64,000 nt of DNA from Crotalaria pallida (Eukaryota; Streptophyta; Magnoliopsida; Fabales; Fabaceae), in the NCBI GenBank assembly GCA_037953625.1, contig CM075651.1, positions 133,080,501 to 133,144,500 of the forward strand. Reading direction: 5' to 3'. Every line of letters starts with the position of its first letter. The first letter of the stretch is position 1. Of the stretch, positions 36,814 to 47,553 are shown one piece after another. The position numbers and the translations under genes were made by a program. Under the pieces are notes generated by a model. It was given only the letters and a program-made list of their open reading frames with translations. It ran no database searches and had not been told where the DNA came from.

Positions 36814-38327
36814 GTGAGAAATAATTTTGGTGGGAGTTTTACCTGTTTGAAGAAACAATGTTTTTCGATTTATTTATGATTTTTTTTCCCGTTTTTGTCA
36901 TGAGATAAGATAATGATGAAAAAGATCAAAATATTTAAATATGAGTAATAGTAAATGTGATAATTATATTAAAAAATAATAATGGTAAAAAAATATTAAT
37001 TTATCCATCAAATAAATATAAGAAATATCTTATAATATTATCCAATAAAAAAATAATAATGTATAATTTTGGTTTAATTATATATAATTTTTCATATTAG
37101 ATGTGATAATTATATTTAAAATATGCTAAATTATCATGTCTTATGCAATAGAAAATATTTTGATTTATATTTAAATCTACTCATAATACCATCAAACAAA
37201 AAAATAAAAAAAAATTAATTTTCATTTCACTCTAATAATTAATCATAATATCTTATAAAAGGTGTTAATTCATCGATCAACTAAATAAGGAATACATTAA
37301 TTTAATACTCATCTATACATAGACAAATATAATATTAAATATATAAAAAAAGAGCAACATTATATTCATAATAAAATGCAATGTGTTAACCAAGATAGCC
37401 AAAAATAACAATTTCAATATCGAGTTCATGTTCTATGAAATAGTGGATATTACAATTTATCCTTAAATTTTCTCATAATACCATTAAACATAAAAGATCA
37501 AAATATTTGATTCTGATTTGTTTATAATTATCATAATAAAGTTGATAATCATATAAAAATATTAATTTATCTATTAAATAAATAAGGAAGATCTAATTCT
37601 GATTTACTTTTGATTCATCGTAATAAAGTTAATAATCATGTAAAAAATGTTAATTTATCCATTGAATAAATAAGGAAAATATCAGATAAAAAATGTTATT
37701 CCTTATAAAAAAATGTTATATAAATGTTATTTATATAAGGAAGTACAAAATTTTTCAACAAGCTCATTTTTTATTGTTGTTTAATAATAATCTTTACTTT
37801 AAAATATTTAAATATTAATAATCCGTGCATTGCACAGGATAAAAATTAAAAAAGTTTAATTTTGATTTCACTCTAATTAATAAAACATGCTAATTATCGA
37901 TCAACTAAATAAGGAATATATTCATTTAATATTGATCTATAAATAAATAAATATAATATTAAAAAACGAACCGTCATTATCTTCCAATAAATTCATATCC
38001 AATGAAATAAGGGATATTATGATTTATCATTAATTATTTTCATAATACCATCAAACAAAAAAATCAAAATAATACTAATAATTTTTTATTTATCATAATA
38101 AAGTATATTGAATAATCCTTTTTTATAATTATTTTTATTATTGTTTAATAATAATCTTACTTTATAATAAAAATAATAATAATCTTTAATTTAAAATATT
38201 TAAAAAAATTTAATATCAATAAACCGTGCATTGCACGGGGTAAGAGCTAGTTAGTTAATAAATCTTTATGATTAGTTGATAAATGAAAAGTATTAGATAG
38301 ATTAGATATTAGATTTTATAAAATTAT

Positions 38328-38501
38328 ACTAACGTGGGTTGGTCAAGTGATAGCTCATTTGGTCTCTTAATCAACTTGCCTCGAGTTCGAGCCTTGGGTA
38401 TGAAGCAACCTCCGCCGGGAGACTCCTAATTCTTAGTGCTAACTCAGTTGGGTTGGATTCTAGGTAAACCATATCCGGGTACCGGTTGGTGTAAAAAAAA
38501 A
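38328..38501 (+). mobile_element. SINE (tRNA-like promoter) with 12-bp target duplication
   Basis: Box A-like GGTTGGTCAAGTGATAGC and box B-like GAGTTCGAGCC are present, the 3' end is an A run, and TTATAAAATTAT occurs exactly on both sides (38316-38327 and 38502-38513). It lies just beyond Helitron copy B. Confidence 0.88.
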
Positions 38502-38513
38502 TTATAAAATTAT

Positions 38514-38890
38514 TATTAATTAAAACATGTCAATATCAAAATTCAGTTCACTTTCTTTTTTCATCAACACTATTTGACGTTCCTCTCCAACTGTTATTTC
38601 TCTCTCTTTGTTCCCTTACTTCATGCCCTCATACTCATACTGGTGCTTGTTTCAAGGAACATGTTCCTTAACATCTTTTCTTTAAAATCTAAACTTTAAA
38701 CCCTTTTTTTTTTTCAAATAATTTTTTTTTTTTTAAAAAAAAAAACCATCACTCTGTTTTCTCCGTTTCATATTTTTAACCACTTTGGTTTCATCGTTTC
38801 CTTTGTTTTTTAATTACTCTGTTTCCTTCACCCCTGTTTTCAAAAAACAGAGTGTTTTCAATTTTCATTGAATATACTTTGCATTTTACA
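38514..38890 (+). promoter_or_regulatory. Upstream region and leader of the TPT gene
   Basis: Pyrimidine-rich sequence with T runs leads into the start codon; no clear TATA box is evident to me. Confidence 0.35.
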
Positions 38891-41800
38891 ATGGCTTCTT
38901 CTTTTTCTTCTTCTGTTACCAACCCTGTTCACATATCAGTTCAAAGACCTCAAATTTCTTCACTTTTTCTGTCACCAAAAAGAGTTTCAACCGGCTTTGG
39001 TTTGTTCAAGTCTCGGGCACTTCATCATGAGGCTAAAGAATCAAGATTGGTTTTCTCTCCATTGGAGAATAAGAAGAAGAAGAACCATGTGGTGGTGCCA
39101 CTTCAAGCTGTGCAACATGTGAAGACTTTGAGCTTAAGCATGTTTGGTCTAAAACAGCGACGGTTTCCGGTCGTGGCAGCTTTAGCTGCAGATGCTGGTG
39201 ACAGTGAACTCCAAATCCCAGGGTTAGAGTTACATATGTTTGCGTCAATTATTATAACAAAAAAAAATGTCTTTAAGTTTTTAGATAAAGAGTTATAATG
39301 AGTATTTCTATTGAAACTAATACACTTAATGAATAAATAATAATTATTTAATTTCTCAATACAAATTTATCATTTATGTTATATCTTATTTGTGTGTACA
39401 AAATGCATAGGATAGAAAAACTCATATAATATAAACCTAACATTTTTTGAGTTTAATGGAGTGCATCAGAAATAGTACAATATTATTTACATTGTCACTG
39501 CATCATATACTATTCATGCATATTACTCATTTTGAAAAGTCGATGACTATAAATATTTGAATGATAGTTTATGAGTTCATAGTATAAAAAACCCTTACAT
39601 TATTAATCACCACCTGTTTTCTCATGAATATTTGCTATTTTGCTACATATGTATATGTAACTTTTATATATTTGGCCCCCTCATTTATACTTAAATTTGT
39701 TCTTGAATGTTGAAAATTACTTTGGAGGTCCTTTTAAATGTGTATTCCATCATTCAAATATCAGTTCCTGAGGGGTCATAGCTTAAGTGGATTCAGAAGC
39801 TGATATTTAATTTCACCATTGAGTGACTAAGAATCTAAGATGACCAATTCATGAATTAATATGACTTAGATTGTATCTTTCAATTTTCAAGTATTAATAA
39901 TTTCATTATTTACTAGTATTGTTTTTTACATTTTTTTTTGTAAGGGCAACCTAGTAAATGTCTGATAAGTAAAAATCATTGACATGGAGTCTTCCTTTTT
40001 ATTAGAGAAAGTATAATAGTGAAATGTTGTTTATGCTTATATTTTGGGGCAGAGGAGTTGGTGTGAACAAAAGTTGGATTGCAACACTGGTATTGTGTGT
40101 GTTTAATACTTTACTTCCCAGCAAGGCAGCAAACTAAGGGTTTTCTTGTCCTGTAGTATTATTTCTGATATTTCTTTCTTTCTTTCGTTTTTGATTTCCT
40201 TTTAAAAGCTGATATCTAATTATAGGTCTGTTCAAGCCTCCAAGAGTTTTGGTGAGAAATTTCCTGCACTGGTTACTGGTTTTTTTTTCTTCATGTGGTA
40301 AGGAGTCCCTCCTCTCTTCTTTAATTACTACTTTCTAGGTACACTATGAAATCCATATGAATTACTCTTTTGTACCGGTTGTATGCTGCTAAATTGTTGC
40401 TACCAGATGAAGAACATTATTAAATTTAATGAGATCATGCATTTATGTATGCAAACTGTATATCATTGAAATTTGTTTTCTGACATTGTCCTTCTTCCAT
40501 GCAGGTACTTCTTAAATGTGATTTTCAACATACTCAACAAGAAAGTTTACAATTATTTCCCATATCCCTAGTATGTTTTTCTTATTCATATACAGATTTT
40601 TATTTATCACTGTATCTACTACATATATTTAGGCCTAGAAAACTGTTCTTTCTAGGACTCATAGCATGCATGACCTTTTAGCTTATTCAAATCCTTTGCA
40701 GTTTTGTTTCTCTTGTACATCTCCTTGTGGGAGTTGGATATTGCCTTGTTTCCTGGGCTTTAGGTGTACCAAAACGCGCGCCAATTGATAAGGAGTTCTT
40801 GATACTGCTGACTCCGGTTGCATTTTGTCATGCCCTTGGTCATGTCATGTCCAATGTATCATTTGCGGCTGTTGCTGTATCCTTTACACATACCATAAAA
40901 GGTAGGTATGAATGTATGAAAATTGGATGGATATTTTTTAGGCTGTATATTTATCTCTTCACTATATATGTCTCAATATTTTTCTAGACAAGCCTATGCA
41001 TAAACATGATGATTATGACAAACTTTTGGTAAAACCAAATTTCAAAATTTCCTACAGGGAATTCCCATCCTGATTGATTTCAACTTGATTATTGTCACCT
41101 TTGTCCTAGAATTATTCTCATTATACACTATGAAATTACTCAAATGAGGCAAATGAGAATGTTGGTCACATTTTTGGTCAATTATTTACCATTTTTTACT
41201 TGAAAATGAGCAAGTGCTCCGTGAATTGTTGTATGGATTATTTATCAAAAGAAGTTCCAAAATATGAATATTGGGAAAATATACAATTAACAAATTTCCC
41301 ATTGATTTGTTGAGTATATAGTTTTATCATTTATTGTTATTCGATTTACTAACAAAGTTATTTTGCAAGTATTACTTAGGTTAAGCATTAATAAGCTTTG
41401 TTTTTCCTTTAGCTCTGGAGCCATTTTTCAGTGCATCAGCTTCTCAGTTTGTCTTGGGCCATCAGATTCCATTATCTCTGTGGTTATCATTGGCCCCTGT
41501 TGTTATAGGTATGCTTTTGTTCTTTAATAATTTCTTTCTCTTTGATTCAAAGAAGAGCTTCCTGATCCTAACTAAATATGCTACATATTTGAATTTTGAC
41601 ATGTTCATACAGTCTCCTCTGAGCTTAAATTATATTGACCCCCTTGAGATTTAGCTTAATCACACTCGGCACTCACTTCTCATGTTCCAAACATTGCACT
41701 TGAGATTTATTTTGTCATTATTACACTTGTCCCTTAAGGTTTACATTATCATTACACATCTCTCGAGGTTCATATCATCATTACACTTAGGCCACTTACA

Positions 41801-42191
41801 ATATAAACCTTTAAGAGATGGCACTGTAGTTTTTGAAATAAGAGTGCTGTCGAGTGTAATTAAGTCAAACATCAAGGAGTTCAATGCAATTTACCTTATA
41901 CTTTTCATAATCCATATATGGCCATTTCTTAAAACTTGACAGTTCTCCTTTATAATGTTTATATACTGATGTTAACTTTCACTTTAGGTGTATCAATGGC
42001 ATCACTAACTGAACTGTCTTTCAACTGGACTGGTTTCATCAGTGCAATGATTTCAAATATAGCATTTACATACAGAAGCATATATTCTAAGAAAGCAATG
42101 GTAAGATCTTTTCGCGCACTACTGTTATCTCATCACGGTTGTATATTGCAAGCATTTTTTATAAGCATGTTCCTTAATTTTCTTATCTTTT

Positions 42192-42237
<46 letters not shown>

Positions 42238-43840
42238 AAGTGGTTTAATGCTAATTGTGTAAGGGAAAACAAATTAGGTGATTGTAAATTGCTTATAGCT
42301 CGATTGGCACTCTTTTAGTCAAACTAAATGTAAGAGACTCTGGAACTGTGTAAACTCAACTCATGAACCAAAAAAAAGTTGATAAATGTGATTACAAGTC
42401 CCCTTTATCAAGTTCTTTTGCATTGAAGTTCATTACAAGTCCCTTGGTGAAGTTGACAAATGTGCTTGATATTAACAGACTGGAATGGACAGTACAAACG
42501 TATACGCATATACTTCAGTAATTGCACTCTTCTTTTGCATCCCCCCAGCAATACTTGTAAGTTTATTTGCTACATATACTACTGGAAGATTTAATTTTGC
42601 TATTGCTTTTCTGTAAGTTCATGATTAATTGTGTTTTGGTCGGCTTCCAGATTGAGGGTCCTCGACTTATGGAATTTGGATTTAGAAATGCTATTGCCAA
42701 AGTAGGCCTGGTCAAGTTTTTGTCTGATCTTTTCTGGATTGGAATGTTTTACCATCTTTACAATCAGGTATCCTTTTGCTTCAGTGGAAGATAATGGATT
42801 TCTACTATATTTGAGACCTCTTGTTTGAAGACTCAAATTGATGTGCAAAGAATGTACTATTATCTCAATTTTGAAACATTATCATTGCAGCTTGCTACAA
42901 ATACTTTGGAACGGGTTGCGCCACTGACACATGCAGTAGGAAATGTGCTGAAGCGAGTTTTTGTCATCGGATTCTCTATAGTGGTGTTTGGTAATGACTT
43001 TAAACTGCTTACGATTTGAAAATACAATTTTTAAAATACAAGTGATTTAGTACTAAATTTATTTGCAGTTCTGCATTTAGTTTAGGTTAAAATAATAAAA
43101 TGCAAGTTATCCTTCCAACTTTGATCTTTTGGAAAATAATCCCCTCTGATATAGTCCTCTGTTGATTCAATTAAGTCTTCTTTAATCAGTGGTTTCATTC
43201 TGGGAATTCGATCACAAGGGGATATTTGAAACCATAGTAGCATATGTTGAAAGTTTAAGCGAGTTGATTGTCAAGAAACTTTGGAGGGTTATTTGACAAA
43301 GGGTCAACATTGAAGGGGAAATTTTAATTTTGAATTTCATTTTAATACATTTCCTTGTTCTATTCTAACATTGTAAATGTCTGCAGGCAATAAGATATCC
43401 ACACAAACTGGCATTGGCACTGCCATAGCAATTGCAGGCGTTGCCATCTATTCTCTGATAAAGGCAAACATAGAAGAGCAAAAACGGGTAAGTTTTAATT
43501 CCGAAATGAAAATCTTGCAACTTTGTTTATCCTATGTCTCTTGGCATCTTGATGCAATGCTAAATTTGTATATGCTGTCCATCATAACGTGACTAACTTG
43601 CTAGTGCAAGTGTGCAACATATTCATTAGTTAAAGTATTGTTAGAATATTTAGAAAATAACATCATAATATATTATGATATCCTAAAATGCAATATAGAT
43701 ATTATGATATAATTGTCTAAATATTCTAACCAGCAATAACATTTCCTGTTTAAATTGCCGAGCATGATGATGGAAATACACATATACTTATGGATAATTA
43801 TATTCCATTTCAGAAAGCTGCTGCAGCTCTTGCATCCTAG
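38891..43840 (+). CDS. TPT: Chloroplast triose-phosphate/phosphate translocator, eleven exons
   Basis: TPT sits in the inner plastid envelope and exchanges triose phosphate or 3-phosphoglycerate for phosphate. Exons: 38891-39222, 40226-40297, 40505-40570, 40702-40901, 41413-41508, 41988-42100, 42479-42556, 42651-42767, 42891-42990, 43387-43487, 43814-43840; 433 residues. The first 110 residues are Ser-rich and basic, a transit peptide, which is the least conserved part. The membrane part shows [108 protein letters not shown] and [19 protein letters not shown], all family blocks of TPT rather than the PEP or glucose-6-phosphate translocators. All borders are GT-AG and the frame is intact. The gene contains an (AT)n run at 42198-42235 (intron 6). 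Confidence 0.95.
41627..41893. mobile_element. Foldback element in intron 5 of the TPT gene
   Basis: The left arm (about 41627-41674, CTTGAGATTTAGCTTAATCA) pairs with the right arm (about 41841-41893), reading CTTGATGTTTGACTTAATTA in reverse. Between them lie repeated TTACACT motifs. No clear target duplication was found. Confidence 0.5.
43638..43735. mobile_element. Small foldback MITE in intron 10 of the TPT gene
   Basis: Arms TTAGAATATTTAGAAAAT (left) and, reversed, TTAGAATATTTAGACAAT (right) form a near-perfect hairpin about 100 bp long. Confidence 0.6.
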
Positions 43841-44565
43841 TGGATGCTCTTTTTGCTATTAGCTACTCTAGACCATGCTGCATTGGCATGGGTTAAGTGA
43901 CATGGAAGCAATCAGAAAAAATGGATAGTGGAAGATGTAATCAAGAAAAGAAGACAAGGTTGATTTTGCTTCATGTTATGTAATAGTATTTTTCTGCTGC
44001 TGTATACTTCCACTACTGGTTGCATTGCAGTGTTTAACCAAAGCTTAAGTTACTTAGCCACCAAGTAGGGGAAAATAAATTGGGTACAGAACATACCAGT
44101 TTTCCTTTCATCCAAAATATTTCACAACATTGAATAATAAAGAGTACAAAGTCACTGCTTACAACCTCGGCTAAGTTACCAGTTACCACTATATAGTATA
44201 ACATGAAATGTAACTTGGTTACACGAGTAAGTCGTACATCTTGAAAATGTCTCTATTTTTTTTTCTGATGGTTTTGAAATAGTCTTATTGGAGTAAAAAG
44301 GGCATCTTCCATTGTAATCACATGTAGTTGCGCTTTAAACAAAATAATAAAAAATCTAAGCAGGCTATTTATAAAAAGAATTTCAAAGTTATAGTTTAAA
44401 GTAGTTACACCAATGTACAAGTTCTCACTATGAAGAGGAGTTATAGGGTTTCAAGACCGATGATCCCAATGCATATGACAAGGTCATGTACAAGTTTTTT
44501 GAATTGTCGTCAGTTACAGAATGATATTCTTGGAAGTGTGGGTGCAAAAATTATAATAGGTGGGT
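43841..44565. other. TPT 3' UTR and spacer
   Basis: The first 200 bp or so are probably 3' UTR. The rest has no recognised gene; its end is the target duplication of the next SINE (44550-44565). Confidence 0.4.
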
Positions 44566-44737
44566 ACCAACGAGCGGTTGGTGCAGTGGTGCCAGGGACT
44601 GCACTTGGTAGGGCGAACCACGGTTCGATCCCCCGCAACAACGTTGAGAGAGGAATAAAACCTTAACCCCGGGACCCCCCTCGAACTGGATTAGTCGGCC
44701 CAGTGGACCGGATACCAGGGTGCAAACCAAAAAAAAA
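44566..44737 (+). mobile_element. SINE with 16-bp target duplication
   Basis: Box A-like GCGGTTGGTGCAGTGGTGC, box B-like ACGGTTCGATCCCC, terminal A run, and exact duplication ATTATAATAGGTGGGT (44550-44565 and 44738-44753). Confidence 0.9.
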
Positions 44738-45120
44738 ATTATAATAGGTGGGTGTACCAAATAAACCCATGGTGAGTACAATCACCCATAGGTAACCTAC
44801 AAATAAAGAAAGCTTAATTATGTATTCGATGTTTGAATTTTAGATCATTTTGTGATAAACTCTTGTTCCCTTTTTTTTCCCAATGTTTAACTTCCCGTGG
44901 ACGAAAAACAACCCATCTTTTCAATTTTTTCTTTATAGGAGTATTAATTATTAATATAAAAAATTAATTTTTTTAGTTTGTTTTTAATTTTTTAAAAAAA
45001 TATATAGCTCGCGTGAGTAGTCTCGAGGGCTAAGATTCCAATATGAAAAGTCACCAAAATTTGGTCGGAATTAATAACTAAGGACACAACCCGTTCTTTC
45101 AATTTTATTAATTGTTCCTT

Positions 45121-46105
45121 GAGTTAATTGTCACTTTGATCCCTGAAATTACATACCGCTTTAACTTTCGTCCCTCAAATTACGAAAATAGCTTTGAGGT
45201 CCCTGGATTTGTAAAAATGTGAGCACGTTAGTCCCTGGAGTTAACCTCCGTCAACGTCCGTTAACGGCATCGTGACATGCACTTTAAATAATTCACTATA
45301 GTCCCTGTAATCACTTTAAATAATTCACTATAGTCCCTACAATAATTTTAAGTTATTCATTATAGTCCCTGAAACTATACAATCTATTCACTTTAGTCCC
45401 TATATCAGTATAATTCAAATTCCATATTAACTCAAACAATCAGTAAAAGTGTTATTTTACTATGTACAACATCGTTTTGTATGTTTTCCAAATTGCGCCA
45501 TTTTGTTTGAGTTTTTTTTTTTATTAACACTGTTTGAATTTTTCTCTTCATTGCACCAAAGCATAATATTTATGCAACCAAAAATGTAAAACTTACGTCC
45601 CTGAAATTATATATTTAATATATTAAGAGTAAATTTTGAAAGTTTCGATGTTTTGTTTTTGGTACACAGTTTTCAATATTGACTTTACTCTTTTAATTAC
45701 TTAAACATTGTCCTTAAAAGAGCAAGGATGAAACTTCATCTCAAATATGCAGAAGATATTCCATACCCCTTAATCTTTTTTGTTAATTCTTCACTGATTG
45801 TTTGAGTTAATCTAAAATTTGAACTATACTGATATAGGGACTAAAGTGAATAAATTGTATAGTTTCAGGAACTATAATGAATAACTTAAAATTATTACAG
45901 GGACTATAGTAAATTATTTAAAGTGATTACAAGGACTATAGTGAATTATTTAAAGTGCATGTCACGCCTCCGTTAACGGACGTTGACGGAGGGACTAACG
46001 TGCACACGTTTTTACAAATCCAGGGACCTCAAAACTATTTTCGTAATTTGAGGGACGAAAATGAAAGCGGTATGTAATTTCAGGGACCAAAGTGACAATT
46101 AGCTC
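45121..46105. mobile_element. Mutator-like long-TIR element with exact 10-bp target duplication
   Basis: Ends start GAGTTAATTGTCACTTTG (left) and, reversed, GAGCTAATTGTCACTTTG (right). The inverted arms run about 300 bp each (45121-45425 and 45805-46105) and are full of 'tagtccct' phrases. ATTGTTCCTT occurs directly outside both ends (45111-45120 and 46106-46115), a duplication size fitting the Mutator superfamily. The roughly 380-bp centre holds no transposase, so it is non-autonomous. Confidence 0.88.
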
Positions 46106-46505
46106 ATTGTTCCTTGCATATCTAGTCATGGACAATTTATCAAAAAAGTACCAAGTCCACTGAAAATGTTAACATTATTTGCATTAGGATTAAATACAAC
46201 CACAGCTTCACACGAGCAGGCTTGTAATTATGTAAAATCAGATTTCCAACTCGTAACAGCCTCTAGTCGTCGTCATTACTAGGTTGTTGGAAATGCCAAA
46301 AACAAGCAAAAAATCAAAGAGAAAGGTAAATGTCTGCCTTCTTGATATCTATCCTACTTAAATTGAATCTGTCCTACAATTATTTAAAATAACTTAGCTG
46401 GAAAATTCACTGCTTTCAGTTTTACCTATGAAAGCCAATCTCATCTTCAACAAAACCCTCCCGGCTTCATAACACATAATACAAAAACCAAGAATTGCAG
46501 GAAGC

Positions 46506-46632
46506 TATCATTACACCATCCTGTGACGGCCACCATCCGTAAATATACACACAGGAATTCCAACGGAAATGAATGAGACGCGATATGCCAATTTGCTTAA
46601 ATAATTCATTTGGGCATCAAAGACAAGTGCAC
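46506..46632 (-). other. Possible 3' UTR exon of the PPR gene
   Basis: A strong minus-strand acceptor TTTTTTGCAG (G at 46633) begins this stretch. A GTAAGT donor lies three bases past the PPR stop codon (intron from 47550), so a 3' UTR intron 47550-46633 is likely. Left end not fixed. Confidence 0.45.
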
Positions 46633-46804
46633 CTGCAAAAAATAAAAAACATCTATCAATGGGAAGAGTAGCTCCAAAACTAAAACACCATTCAGCTTCA
46701 AGTTCAAGGATATCCATGCGGCAAAATGAATCCTCAAAATGAAAATCACAACAAAGAAAAAGATGCAAAATAATTCGAGCACCCCTTTAAACCTGTTATA
46801 CCAG

Positions 46805-46828
46805 TGTGTGTGTGTGTGTGTGTGTGTG
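46805..46828. repeat. (GT)n microsatellite
   Basis: About twelve GT units, directly invaded by the solo LTR at 46829. Confidence 0.9.
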
Positions 46829-47246
46829 TGATAGGAACTTAGACCAGTGAATGATCATAATTATTATAATGAGTTACGAGTAGTTATGTAGTTTAGGAGA
46901 AAGTTATGTATTAGGGGTATATTAGCAAAATATATTGTAGTGAGGTCTGAAATGTATTTGTTTATGTCTTAATAACTACCATGTGGCAGTTTAGGGAAGT
47001 TATGTATCAGTTTTATTATAAATATAGGCTGCTAGTGTGTAAAGGGGTTATGTATGTTGTTATTTGGAGAGTTTGGGACAGAGAACATTCTCTGTAGGAG
47101 ACTTAGTCTCTGGGACAGCAAGCCATTGCTGTATTGTGTGTGTAGTAGGAGACTTTGGTCTCTGGGGCAACAAGTTTATTGCTGTACAATGTGTAATTCC
47201 TGTTTCTATCAATAAAAGTTGTCATTTCAAATAAAGAGTTCTATCA
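46829..47246 (+). mobile_element. Solo LTR with 5-bp duplication GTGTG
   Basis: A 418-bp sequence with terminal inverted repeats TGATAGGAAC / GTTCTATCA, flanked by GTGTG on both sides (46824-46828 and 47247-47251). It contains a TATA-like TATAAATATA near 47020 and AATAAA near 47210 in the plus orientation. No internal retrotransposon sequence remains. It lies in the predicted 3' UTR intron of the PPR gene. Confidence 0.85.
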
Positions 47247-47553
47247 GTGTGACAGAAACGAGACTCTGAAGCAAAATATATACACTCCAATGACTCCTAT
47301 ATAAAAGTACATATCACCACTCATGAATAAACAAAAGGTTCATTCAATAGTGATTGATCACAGAGAAGTGAACTGTGACAATGGGTGAACTTTACTTGCA
47401 ATGTGAGTTAGAATTCTAAGTCTGGCCAGTTTTAGGGAAAGCTTTAGCTAGCCACTACCCCCGCCCCAAAATTGAGTGAGTAATTGATCAAAGACAAAAG
47501 AAAATAAATAGTTCAAATTTATTACCTCAACAAATTGCATCAAAACTTACTGT

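Larger units (their letters stand above)
35500..38250 (+). mobile_element. Helitron copy B, directly adjoining copy A
   Basis: It starts with the same TCTATATATAAAAGG at the base after copy A ends. It finishes with hairpin CCGTGCATTGCACGG (38224-38238) and TAAGAGCTAG, with T after the end, as Helitrons insert between A and T. It holds the same ATG8-like fragment as copy A plus an inverted third Helitron end at 35962-35990. No Rep/helicase ORF is present. Confidence 0.85.

Noticed and set aside
44430..44666. 78-residue ORF near 44.5 kb
   Set aside because: Runs into the SINE at 44566 and has no family likeness.
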